Source of the DNA: Marinoscillum sp.
Lineage (GTDB): Bacteria; Bacteroidota; Bacteroidia; Cytophagales; Cyclobacteriaceae
Length of the DNA: 49,974 nucleotides
Reading direction: 5' to 3'
Assembly: GCA_024305105.1 (NCBI GenBank)
Contig: JAMWZA010000024.1
Span: 1-49,974, forward strand
Below are positions 9,112 through 18,262 of this stretch, piece after piece (positions within the stretch are counted from its first letter, which is position 1; each line of letters begins with the position of its first letter). Below the pieces are notes generated by a model, which was given only the letters and a program-made list of their open reading frames with translations, was not told where the DNA came from and ran no database searches. Made by a program: the position numbers and the translations under genes.

Positions 9112-11424
9112 ATGTTAGAAAGACTTCCAATAGCCCTTTTACTGATTTTAGCCTTCACATGCAGCCCTGGTTTTGCGCAGAAGATTTCGGACAGTAAAAG
9201 TGATCTGGTGGCTTTCGTCAATCCGCTCATGGGGTCGGATTCAGAATTTTCGCTCTCCAATGGCAATACCTATCCGGCTATTGCCACACCATGGGGGATG
9301 AATTTTTGGACACCCATGACCGCACCGATGGGAGATGGCTGGACGTACAAATATGATGATCATAAAATCCGGGGGATCAAGCAAACGCATCAGCCCAGTC
9401 CCTGGATCAATGATTATGCGGCCTTTTCACTCATGGCTGTGACGGGTAAATTAAAGTTTGAAGAAGAAGAACGCGCATCCTGGTTTTCTCATAAAGCAGA
9501 AGTAGCACAGCCGAATTACTATCAGGTATATCTGGCTGATTATGATGTGGTGGCTGAAGTCTCTCCGACGGAACGTGCAGCACACTTTCGTTTCACCTTT
9601 CCAGAGGCAGATTCGGCTTATGTGCTGTTGGATGGCTTTTTTCAGGGCTCTTATGTCAAAATCATCCCTGAAAAGCGCCGGATCGTAGGGTATTGTAGAA
9701 ACAATTCGGGTGGCGTGCCGGACAACTTTCATAATTATTTCGTTGCAGAATTTGATAAGGATTTTGAAGTGAATCACACCTGGACTGATGGGTGGACACT
9801 TCAACCAGACAGTCGGGAAAGCAAAGGAGATCATGTAGGGGCCATCGTGGGTTTCCAGACAAAAAGAGGTGAGGTGGTGAATGTAAAAGTGGCTTCATCT
9901 TTCATTAGCGAAGAGCAAGCCATACTAAATCTCAACAGAGAAATTGGTGAAGATTCTTTTGAGCAGACCAAAGCAAAAGCGAAAGCTGCCTGGCAGACTG
10001 AATTGGAGAGAATCATTGTTGAGGGTAAGGATCAGGACCAAATAGAAACTTTCTATTCATGTCTCTACCGCGTGCTACTTTTCCCAAGAAAATTTCATGA
10101 GATCAATGCCGAAGAGAAGGTTGTCCATTACAGTCCTTACAATGGAAAAGTCTTGCCGGGGTACATGTTTACTGACAATGGCTTTTGGGATACATTCAGG
10201 GCTGTTTTTCCTTTTTTCAACCTCATGTACCGCGACCTCACTACTCAGATCATGGAAGGCCTGGCCAATACTTACCGGGAGTCTGGTTGGCTACCAGAGT
10301 GGGCCAGTCCGGGTCACAGAGATTGCATGATCGGTTCCAATTCGGCTCCCATCATCGTCGATGCTTATATGAAGGGTAATGTGGCTGAGGAGGATGTGCA
10401 GGTACTTTGGGAGGCGCTATTGAAAAACGCCAATATCGAGAAAGGAAGACCCCACAGTTCGGTAGGTCGCGAAGGACTCGACTACTACAACAAACTGGGC
10501 TATGTGCCATATAATGTAAACATCCGAGAAAACACGGCCCGTACATTGGAGTATGCTTTTGCGGATTTTGCTCTTGCCGAAATGGCTGAAAAGCGCGGGG
10601 ATAAAAATCTGGCCAAACGATTTTACCAACAGGCACAGAACTATAAAAATGTATTTGACCCATCCACTGATTTGATGCGGGGTAAAAATGAGGACGGCAC
10701 CTTTCAATCACCTTTCAATCCCTTGAAATGGGGCGATGCATTTACGGAAGGTAACAGTCTTCAATATACCTGGTCAGTTTTCCACGATGTGCAGGGGCTA
10801 ATCGACCTGATGGGAGGTAAGCAGGAATTTGTAGATCAGCTTGATGGCGTATTTACTATGCCTCCCGATTTCGATGCATCGTATTATGGACAAACCATTC
10901 ATGAGATTCGCGAGATGCAGATTGTGAATATGGGGAATTACGCTCACGGTAACCAGCCGATTCAGCACATGATCTACTTGTATAACCATGCTGGCACACC
11001 ATACAAGGCTCAGGCCAAAATACGCGAAGTGCTCACAAAATTATATGCTCCAACTCCTGATGGTTACTGTGGTGACGAAGACAATGGACAGACTTCTGCC
11101 TGGTATGTCTTCAGTGCGCTGGGTTTCTATCCGGTCACCCCAGTCTCAGATGAGTATGTAATCGGAAGTCCACTTTTTGATCAGGCGACGCTTAAGCTGG
11201 AAAATGGGAAAGTGTTTGTGATAAATGCCGAAAACAATGCTCCTGATAACAGCTATATCCAAAAAACTGAGATGAATGGGGAACTGTATGAAGCAAATTT
11301 TTTGAAATATGATGACATCATGAAAGGTGGAACTTTGAAATTCAAAATGTCGGATCAGCCCAATTTTGAAAAAGGAACCAATAAGGAAGATTTGCCCTAT
11401 TCCTGGAGCCTGAAAACCGAATGA
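9112..11424 (+). CDS. GH92-family protein with Gln at the acid position; predicted mannosyl-phosphodiesterase type
   Basis: This is a full-length GH92 protein (770 aa) with a signal peptide (residues 1-23) and the N-terminal sandwich motif F-V-N-P-L-M-G-S-D. The catalytic domain contains TDNGFWDTFRA. The position that carries the acid Glu in the two neighbouring GH92s is Gln here: H-G-N-Q-P, with Q615. The base pair in G-D-E-D-N-G (D655, D657) is intact, and the 40-residue spacing from Q/E to the first Asp is identical in all three paralogues. From established work as I recall it, GH92 members with this Glu-to-Gln change cleave mannose-alpha-1-phospho linkages, where the phosphate leaving group needs no acid. 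Other GH92 activities cannot be excluded. Its stop overlaps the next gene by ATGA. Confidence 0.88.
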   Translation: MLERLPIALLLILAFTCSPGFAQKISDSKSDLVAFVNPLMGSDSEFSLSNGNTYPAIATPWGMNFWTPMTAPMGDGWTYKYDDHKIRGIKQTHQPSPWINDYAAFSLMAVTGKLKFEEEERASWFSHKAEVAQPNYYQVYLADYDVVAEVSPTERAAHFRFTFPEADSAYVLLDGFFQGSYVKIIPEKRRIVGYCRNNSGGVPDNFHNYFVAEFDKDFEVNHTWTDGWTLQPDSRESKGDHVGAIVGFQTKRGEVVNVKVASSFISEEQAILNLNREIGEDSFEQTKAKAKAAWQTELERIIVEGKDQDQIETFYSCLYRVLLFPRKFHEINAEEKVVHYSPYNGKVLPGYMFTDNGFWDTFRAVFPFFNLMYRDLTTQIMEGLANTYRESGWLPEWASPGHRDCMIGSNSAPIIVDAYMKGNVAEEDVQVLWEALLKNANIEKGRPHSSVGREGLDYYNKLGYVPYNVNIRENTARTLEYAFADFALAEMAEKRGDKNLAKRFYQQAQNYKNVFDPSTDLMRGKNEDGTFQSPFNPLKWGDAFTEGNSLQYTWSVFHDVQGLIDLMGGKQEFVDQLDGVFTMPPDFDASYYGQTIHEIREMQIVNMGNYAHGNQPIQHMIYLYNHAGTPYKAQAKIREVLTKLYAPTPDGYCGDEDNGQTSAWYVFSALGFYPVTPVSDEYVIGSPLFDQATLKLENGKVFVINAENNAPDNSYIQKTEMNGELYEANFLKYDDIMKGGTLKFKMSDQPNFEKGTNKEDLPYSWSLKTE

Positions 11425-13670
11425 AATTAGAAAACAACATCAGATCAATGAAGCTAGTCACATTGACCACCTTATTATTGGTACTTTTAATAAAGGATGC
11501 TCTGGCCCAAACCCAGGTCAGTTCATATGTAGATCCGACAATCGGGAATGTTTCGCGATTCTTAGTGCCAACATTCCCTACTGCCCATTTGCCCAATCAG
11601 ATGATCCGGACTTACCCAGACAAAGGCGATTACTTATCAGATCAAGTGAGCAGTTTTCCATTGCAGATCGCTGCGCATAGAAATAATGGCCTTTTTCGAA
11701 TGAAGGTAATTCAAGGTGAGTTGAATCAGCAATCCAAAAATAGAAAAATGACCATCGACCATGATTTGGAAGTTGTTCACCCTTGGCTATACGCCACCTA
11801 TTTGATTGAAGACGGTATTTGGGTACGTTTTGCTCCAGGCCGCAAATCGGCCATCTATCAGTTTGAAACTTCAGAAAAGGACGAGTTGCATTGGACTATA
11901 TCCGGCAGTGAAGACCTTTCAGGTAAGCTTGATGATAAGATAATCCTACTTCAGGATAAAATCAGATACACCACGCGAGGAACAGAGCCTGAACATCGGG
12001 TGATGGATGTTTTTGCACATGTAGTAATGACTACTGGTAAAGATGGTGACGTGATGACACCCAGCCTTAGTACTCAAAAGGGCAAAGTCGTCGTGTCCCT
12101 ACCCAAAATGGATGAAAGTGCTGTGCAAATTAAATACGGCATATCGTACATTAGCCCTGAGCAGGCCAGGTTCAATTATGAGCATGAAGCCAAGGATCAG
12201 CAATTGGAAGAACTGGCAGCAAATGGCCGGCAGGTATGGGAAACTACACTATCTCAGATCCAGGTAGAGGGAGGGACTGAGTCGCAACGACGAACTTTTT
12301 ACACATCACTTTACCGTACCTATGAACGCATGGTGGATATCAATGAGTATGGGCAGTACTACAGTGGGTATGATCACGAGGTACATCAAAGTGAAAGACC
12401 GTTTTATGTGGATGATTGGATATGGGATACCTATCTCGCACAGCATCCATTACGCACCATTCTGGATCCCATGACCGAGGGTGATATGCTCCATTCGTAC
12501 GCCCAGATGTATAGGCAAAATGGCTGGATGCCCACATTTCCTCAACTATACGGTAATCACATGTGTATGAATGCCTACCACTCTTCTGCCATTTTTCTGG
12601 ATGCTTACCGCAAAGGCATTCGCAATTTTGATGCTTCATTGGCTTATGAAGGGGTGAAAAAGAATCTGACTGAAGGCACTTTCATTCCCTGGAGGCAGGG
12701 CACTAGCCGAAGGCCAATCGATGATTTTTATCACGAAAATGGTTATTTCCCGGCTCTGAAGGTTGGACAAGAGGAAACTGAACCAATGATGGACGGTTTC
12801 GAAAAGCGTCAACCAGTTCCTGTCACTTTGGGTATAAGCTACGATTTCTGGGCATTGACGGAAATGGCCGAAGAACTGGGAAGAAAGGAAGATGCGAAGC
12901 AGTATGCAACCAAATCGGATGATTACAAAAATCTCTGGCATCCGAACCATAGATTATTTATTCCAAAAGACGAAGAAGGTAAATGGTTGGATATTGATCC
13001 CAAGTCAGCCGGTGGACCAGGCTATCGGGAGTACTACGATGAAAATAATGGATGGACATATGCCTGGGATGTGCAACATGATATCAACGGGTTGATAAAC
13101 CTGTTGGGCGGCAAGCAGGCAGCAGAAGAACGGTTGGATCAGTTGTTCAGAGAGCCTTTAAGTATGCGGAAAGCCAACTTTTATGTGAACGGGGCTAACT
13201 CCACAGGCATGGTGGGGCAATTCTCAATGGGTAACGAGCCGTCTTTTCACATTCCGTATTTGTACAACTATTTTGGAGCTCCCTGGAAAACCCAGAAACG
13301 CACACGCTTTTTGCTGGATACGTGGTTTAAGGATAATATTTTCGGAATTCCCGGTGATGAGGATGGAGGAGGTATGACAGCCTTTGTGGTCTTTACCTCT
13401 ATAGGAATTTATCCTGTTACACCAGGAGTGCCTGTTTACACCATTACCAGCCCTGTGTTCGAGAAGGTGACTATAAACCTGAAAAATGGTAAGAAGTTTA
13501 AGGTAATCGCTGAGGGTGCCAGTCGTACCAATAAATACATACAACGAGCATTCATCAATGGAGAGGAGCTATTAACACCTTTTATAAGCCACGAACAAAT
13601 AATGGATGGAGCGATACTAAAGCTGGAGCTTTCAGAGTATCCTAATAAAGACTGGGGTGTTGAACAATAA
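11421..13670 (+). CDS. GH92-family alpha-mannosidase, paralogue of the first
   Basis: This 749-aa protein starts at an ATG overlapping the previous stop (ATGA), which implies translational coupling. An internal Met10 precedes the signal peptide core. The N-terminal domain has Y-V-D-P-T-I-G-N and then L-V-P-T-F-P-T-A-H-L-P-N, the same variant as the 1105-3414 protein. The catalytic domain has DDWIWDTYLAQHPL. The acid Glu is E606 (G-N-E-P-S) and the base aspartates are D646 and D648 (G-D-E-D-G-G). It is expected to remove terminal alpha-mannose in the periplasm. Being distinct from the first copy, it may act on a different linkage or on desulfated intermediates. Confidence 0.93.
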   Translation: MKLENNIRSMKLVTLTTLLLVLLIKDALAQTQVSSYVDPTIGNVSRFLVPTFPTAHLPNQMIRTYPDKGDYLSDQVSSFPLQIAAHRNNGLFRMKVIQGELNQQSKNRKMTIDHDLEVVHPWLYATYLIEDGIWVRFAPGRKSAIYQFETSEKDELHWTISGSEDLSGKLDDKIILLQDKIRYTTRGTEPEHRVMDVFAHVVMTTGKDGDVMTPSLSTQKGKVVVSLPKMDESAVQIKYGISYISPEQARFNYEHEAKDQQLEELAANGRQVWETTLSQIQVEGGTESQRRTFYTSLYRTYERMVDINEYGQYYSGYDHEVHQSERPFYVDDWIWDTYLAQHPLRTILDPMTEGDMLHSYAQMYRQNGWMPTFPQLYGNHMCMNAYHSSAIFLDAYRKGIRNFDASLAYEGVKKNLTEGTFIPWRQGTSRRPIDDFYHENGYFPALKVGQEETEPMMDGFEKRQPVPVTLGISYDFWALTEMAEELGRKEDAKQYATKSDDYKNLWHPNHRLFIPKDEEGKWLDIDPKSAGGPGYREYYDENNGWTYAWDVQHDINGLINLLGGKQAAEERLDQLFREPLSMRKANFYVNGANSTGMVGQFSMGNEPSFHIPYLYNYFGAPWKTQKRTRFLLDTWFKDNIFGIPGDEDGGGMTAFVVFTSIGIYPVTPGVPVYTITSPVFEKVTINLKNGKKFKVIAEGASRTNKYIQRAFINGEELLTPFISHEQIMDGAILKLELSEYPNKDWGVEQ

Positions 13671-13679
13671 ACTATAAAA

Positions 13680-14570
13680 ATGAACATCAGAGCATCTACA
13701 TTTTTTATGATCCTTCTGTTTTGTAGTCTGTGCCACGCGCAACATGTCGGAAACAGTGGGGCAAGGGTGTTAAAACTAATGACCTATAACATCAAGTTTG
13801 CAAGCCCGACTTTTGAACCATCCTGGGAGGAAAGAAGGGACCTGCAGGTGGAGCTCATCAAACAGTACGATCCGGATGTATTAGGAACACAAGAAGGACT
13901 CAAAGAGCAGGTAGATTACCTGATGCGTGAGCTGCCAGAATACATCGTAGTGGGCGAAGGCCGGCAAGGTGGAGATGACGATGAGCACATGGCGATATTC
14001 ATCAAAAAAGATAAATTCAGATTAAGAGAACTGCAGAGTTTTCAACTCTCCGAAACGCCAGACGTCATTGGCAGTGGACCAGATGTCAATCCCCGAATGG
14101 TTACCTGGGTGAGGTTGTCAATGATTAATCCTACACTTCCTGGTGAGAGTAGTCCTTATCCACAGGACTACAGAGGTCACTGGGAAAACAACCAGGAATT
14201 CTACGTTTTCAACACCCACTTTTTCAATGGAGACCAGCAGCTTGCAAGGCTCAATGGAGCTAAGCTACTTCGTGACCGACTAGAAAGATTACAGCCTTTT
14301 GGACATTGGAGTCCTAAACGACCTGTTGTGGTCATGGGAGATTTTAATTGCTTGCAGGGAAGTGATTCTCACAGAGTTCTGGTAGGCGATGAGTCACAGC
14401 CAGGCATATTGAATGAAACCATTACTCAGGGACAAGATATTGACTGGATCCTCTACAATGGAAATGTAGAAGTACTCAAATATGAAGAAGTTGATTTCAA
14501 CCAGTCAGGGGTTTATCCATCCGATCACAAACCCATTTATGTAGAACTAAGAATGTTTAATCAACAATAG
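13680..14570 (+). CDS. Exported endonuclease/exonuclease/phosphatase (EEP) family protein, possible sugar phosphatase
   Basis: The 296-aa protein has a signal peptide (residues 1-20). The EEP motifs are in order: M-T-Y-N-I-K (N37), T-Q-E-G (E72), M-G-D-F-N-C (D221, N223) and S-D-H-K-P-I (D282, H283). These form the metal-dependent phosphoesterase active site. An exported EEP protein within a mannan locus is more likely a sugar or glycan phosphatase than a nuclease. From memory, yeast-mannan loci of gut Bacteroides also include EEP-type phosphatases. It lies 9 bp after a GH92 and directly downstream of the Gln-type GH92 pair. Removal of phosphate from mannose-6-phosphate ends is a reasonable inference. 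Confidence 0.82.
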   Translation: MNIRASTFFMILLFCSLCHAQHVGNSGARVLKLMTYNIKFASPTFEPSWEERRDLQVELIKQYDPDVLGTQEGLKEQVDYLMRELPEYIVVGEGRQGGDDDEHMAIFIKKDKFRLRELQSFQLSETPDVIGSGPDVNPRMVTWVRLSMINPTLPGESSPYPQDYRGHWENNQEFYVFNTHFFNGDQQLARLNGAKLLRDRLERLQPFGHWSPKRPVVVMGDFNCLQGSDSHRVLVGDESQPGILNETITQGQDIDWILYNGNVEVLKYEEVDFNQSGVYPSDHKPIYVELRMFNQQ

Positions 14571-14598
14571 AGACTATCACAAATTGAATACAAAGCTC

Positions 14599-17500
14599 AT
14601 GAAAGTCATCAAAGGCAACTTTTTTTTCATACTAGTTATATTGATTGTATGCGTTGGTACAACCAGCCTCAGTGCCCAGACCAGCACCTCATCATCCGAA
14701 CTTAATACAATATCCTTAGACCAGTTTGAAAAAGAGGGAAAGGGAGTTTGCGAAATCAGAGATGGCATACTCGTGAGTAGAGGAGCCTATGCCAGCTATG
14801 GTAACAAGGATTGGGAAAATTTTGAGTTTTCTTTTGAAGCCCGAACTCCTGAAACAGAAGAGCAAGTGCAGATTTGGGCGAGCTTTCGGGAGCAAGGGAG
14901 AAACGAACGCTATATTCTGGGGCTGAAGGGTGGTCTTCAAGATGACCTTGAAAGTGGGCGCATGGGCTACATGGGCGATGATGCTTTCCTAGGCATTAGA
15001 AATCTTGACTTCCACCCTCAGATTGGCCAGTGGTACCAATTCAAAGTTCAGATAGTCAAAGGACGGGTGAGGATATTTTTAAATGGCGAAAGTAAGCCTA
15101 GGATAGATGTGGTTGATCTCGCACCGGAGTTGTTAACTAAAGGCAACATTGGATTGGGCGGAAGCTGGATCAAGACGGAATACAGAAAGCTCAAAATCAG
15201 GTCGCTGCCTGCTGATTTTTTGGATAATGTCCCTGTCGAAGAATATAGTTACTATTTATCGGCTGAAGAGAAGGAAGTCAAGCGCAAAGAGGAGCGAAAA
15301 CAATATGCTCCGGTTCAGGTAGGAGACCTCATGGCTAACCGAACAGAAATATCACTTGACGGTACCTGGTTATTTAAACCTGGGTACGAGTTGGAAAACC
15401 AGGAGGAAGCACGAATGATTTCAAATGAAGACAAAGACTGGCACCTGATGGATGTTCCTAATTTCTGGAATCCATCGCGTATATGGCTTCATGGAGAGAC
15501 ATTCATGGAACAACGTTTCCCGAAAGGAGTATCTGATACTTATTTTCAAAAGGAAACTGATCGGTGTGCGAGCTACACATTTGACTATGAGAAGACCAAG
15601 GTGGGGTGGTATCGCCAGTGGGTAGATCTCCCAAAATCAGCAGTAGGCAAGCACATGGAACTCGTCTTTGATGCCGTTTCTAAAGTAGCAGAAGTCTATG
15701 TCAATGGTCAGAAAGCCGGAGCTCATGTAGGGATGTTTGGAGCGTTTGTGGTAGACGTGAGTAGGCTGATGAAAGAGGGTAAGAATCTGATTGCTGTAAA
15801 GGTGCTAAAGGATTATGTCAAGGATATCGAAGATGCTGAGGGGATAGCCACAATTGCGGTAACTGTCGAAGTGACCAATCAAATGCTAAAGGATTTACCG
15901 CACGGCTTCTACAGAGATAATCCGGCAGGTATTTGGCAACCTGTTAAGCTGATCATCACTGACCAGGTGAAAGTAGAAGATGTATATATCAAGCCCACGA
16001 TGACAAGTGCTGAGATAGACGTGACAGTGGAAAACTATGGTGACAAGAAGGCTACCGTTGAAATTAATGTGGAAATCTCCGAGAAAGACACGGGTATTGG
16101 TTTGGTGTCCTCCAGGTCATTGGGTAAAATCTCATTGAGTCCTGGAGAGGAAAAAGTGGTAACCTACTCGTTGGCAGACCTAAACCCGAAGCTCTGGTCT
16201 CCTTCTGATCCTAATCTTTATGAATTTGACTTTAAGTTATCAGGAAAGAAGCAAGTGCTCGATCAGTACCGGGTTACGTCGGGATTCAGAACCTTTGAAG
16301 CCATAGGAGACTATTTTTATTTGAATGGTGAGCGGTACTGGTTAAGAGCCGCTAACCATACACCACATGCCCTGGGCATCAATGACACTGACCTGGCGGA
16401 GCGCACCTTCAAACTTTATCATGATGGGAATATTGCTGTCACCAGAAGTCACACCATGCCTTACAGCAAAGTGTGGATGGATGCCGCAGATCAGGAAGGT
16501 GTAGGATTGAGCTATGAGGGAATTTGGCCGTGGTTGATGATTGGGGTAGGAGAAGGTTCTATTCCTAGTCAGGACCTACTGGACATTTGGGCCAATGAAT
16601 GGCTTGATCTCATGAAAAAGTACCGCAATCATCCTTCTTTGTTTTACTGGACGATCAACAACGAAATGAACTTTACCCATCACAAGGAGGACGAAGGGCT
16701 ACTGGAAACCAAAATGAAAATTGTCTCAGATGTGGTGAAGAAAATGCGCGAAACGGATTCCACACGTCCTATCTGCTTTGATTCGGGATATACCAGAAAA
16801 CAGGTGGCCACCAATCCGGACAGTACTTTCTTTCAGCGTTTTGATGATGGAGATATAGATGATGGACACAACTATTCCGGCTGGTACCACTCCTCTATTT
16901 TCGACAACTTCAAGCATACACCTTTTATGGATCGGAAAACGCCAGGCAGACCGCTTATTAGTCAGGAGTGGTCTACCGGATATCCAAATACAGAAACGGG
17001 GCATCACACCCGCTCTTATCTCTGGCAACACCAAAATACCCAGACACATGTAGGCAATCATGCGTATCCGTTTGGTAACCCAAAATACAGCCTGGAAAAC
17101 AATGCCTTTCTCACCTCAGAACTGGCGGAAGCAATCCGTAGAACGCATGATAAGCTGGCAGGTATGCATCACTTCTCCAGTATTACCTGGTTTAGAAATG
17201 TGTATGATGCCAAACAAGTGGAGCCTTACCCGACCTATTACCGAATGCAAAACTCCTTAAATCCGGTGTTGGTGAGTGCAGAGCTTTGGGGACGTCATTT
17301 TTATGCCAATGATCAACTTCCAACACGCTTTTGCATTGTTAATGATCAGGTAAATGGGAAATCCTTGGACACTTCAGAGCTGAGATGGGCAATCACTTAC
17401 GAGGATGATAGAAAGATCAGTTCCAGTACTATTCAAGTACCTGAAGTAGGTCATTACAAACGCCACTGGATATCACCGGAGATCACGCTACCGGAGCATT

Positions 17501-18258
17501 TCGATGGTTTGAGAGTTAATGCCAAATTAAGGTTGTGGCTAAGTCAGAATGGTCAGGAAATTGCGCAGAACGAATATGATATCGTTATTGCCAAGCAGGA
17601 ATGGTTGAGTAGAGTGCAAATGAGTGGTAAGACAATCGTCTCGGTAGACTTCCAAAACGCTACCAACCCTGTACTAGACCTACTGGGAATCAGTTACTTG
17701 AGTAACGGCGATATCTCCCAGGCGATCAAAACCAATGCAGATCTTTATATTATATCTGGTTTAAAATCTTTGGCGTCATTGGAAGATGATGACATAATTG
17801 CGATTAAGCAAAAGATGAGCAATGGAGGTAAGTTTTTGTTGCTCAATAGTGGTGAGCGGGCTTTAGAGATTTTTCCTGATCAACTCAGCGCCTACTTGAA
17901 TAAGCAAGAAGAAACGGCTCATATGGATATCGAAGAGTCCGGGCTGTTTGAAGGCATTGAATTTATGGAGTTACGTTATTTCAATAATAACCAATCGGAA
18001 AAGCCAATAGTCTATGAAGGACTATTTCAGATCAAAGACGATGAAAATGTTCGTCGGGTCGCTTCAGGGAATGAACACCATTATGCCAGAGGGGATGACC
18101 GACGCAAACAAATGCTCACCATGAAGGGCTTCCCTATTCTGTCAATTGAGAATAAGGGTCAAGTGATCTTGTCTGAAATGAGCACAGATAAAGGGTTATA
18201 CGACCCTATTCCCGCCAGGCTTCTCCAAAATATGATCATGGAATTGATAAATCAATAG
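14599..18258 (+). CDS. Large GH2-family glycosidase with N-terminal lectin-like domain
   Basis: I chose ATG 14599; a TTG five codons upstream is possible, but the signal peptide begins cleanly here (1219 aa). Residues about 35-210 form a LamG/DUF1080-like beta-sandwich. A GH2 sugar-binding jelly roll (about 255-460), an Ig-like domain (about 460-560) and the TIM barrel follow. The barrel carries acid/base E689 in I-N-N-E-M-N and nucleophile E790 in S-Q-E-W. About 300 further residues after the barrel contain no motif I recognise. GH2 enzymes are retaining beta-glycosidases (beta-galactosidase, beta-mannosidase, beta-glucuronidase). Which one applies cannot be told. It suggests a beta-linked side sugar on the target glycan. 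Confidence 0.88.
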   Translation: MKVIKGNFFFILVILIVCVGTTSLSAQTSTSSSELNTISLDQFEKEGKGVCEIRDGILVSRGAYASYGNKDWENFEFSFEARTPETEEQVQIWASFREQGRNERYILGLKGGLQDDLESGRMGYMGDDAFLGIRNLDFHPQIGQWYQFKVQIVKGRVRIFLNGESKPRIDVVDLAPELLTKGNIGLGGSWIKTEYRKLKIRSLPADFLDNVPVEEYSYYLSAEEKEVKRKEERKQYAPVQVGDLMANRTEISLDGTWLFKPGYELENQEEARMISNEDKDWHLMDVPNFWNPSRIWLHGETFMEQRFPKGVSDTYFQKETDRCASYTFDYEKTKVGWYRQWVDLPKSAVGKHMELVFDAVSKVAEVYVNGQKAGAHVGMFGAFVVDVSRLMKEGKNLIAVKVLKDYVKDIEDAEGIATIAVTVEVTNQMLKDLPHGFYRDNPAGIWQPVKLIITDQVKVEDVYIKPTMTSAEIDVTVENYGDKKATVEINVEISEKDTGIGLVSSRSLGKISLSPGEEKVVTYSLADLNPKLWSPSDPNLYEFDFKLSGKKQVLDQYRVTSGFRTFEAIGDYFYLNGERYWLRAANHTPHALGINDTDLAERTFKLYHDGNIAVTRSHTMPYSKVWMDAADQEGVGLSYEGIWPWLMIGVGEGSIPSQDLLDIWANEWLDLMKKYRNHPSLFYWTINNEMNFTHHKEDEGLLETKMKIVSDVVKKMRETDSTRPICFDSGYTRKQVATNPDSTFFQRFDDGDIDDGHNYSGWYHSSIFDNFKHTPFMDRKTPGRPLISQEWSTGYPNTETGHHTRSYLWQHQNTQTHVGNHAYPFGNPKYSLENNAFLTSELAEAIRRTHDKLAGMHHFSSITWFRNVYDAKQVEPYPTYYRMQNSLNPVLVSAELWGRHFYANDQLPTRFCIVNDQVNGKSLDTSELRWAITYEDDRKISSSTIQVPEVGHYKRHWISPEITLPEHFDGLRVNAKLRLWLSQNGQEIAQNEYDIVIAKQEWLSRVQMSGKTIVSVDFQNATNPVLDLLGISYLSNGDISQAIKTNADLYIISGLKSLASLEDDDIIAIKQKMSNGGKFLLLNSGERALEIFPDQLSAYLNKQEETAHMDIEESGLFEGIEFMELRYFNNNQSEKPIVYEGLFQIKDDENVRRVASGNEHHYARGDDRRKQMLTMKGFPILSIENKGQVILSEMSTDKGLYDPIPARLLQNMIMELINQ

Positions 18259-18262
18259 GATT

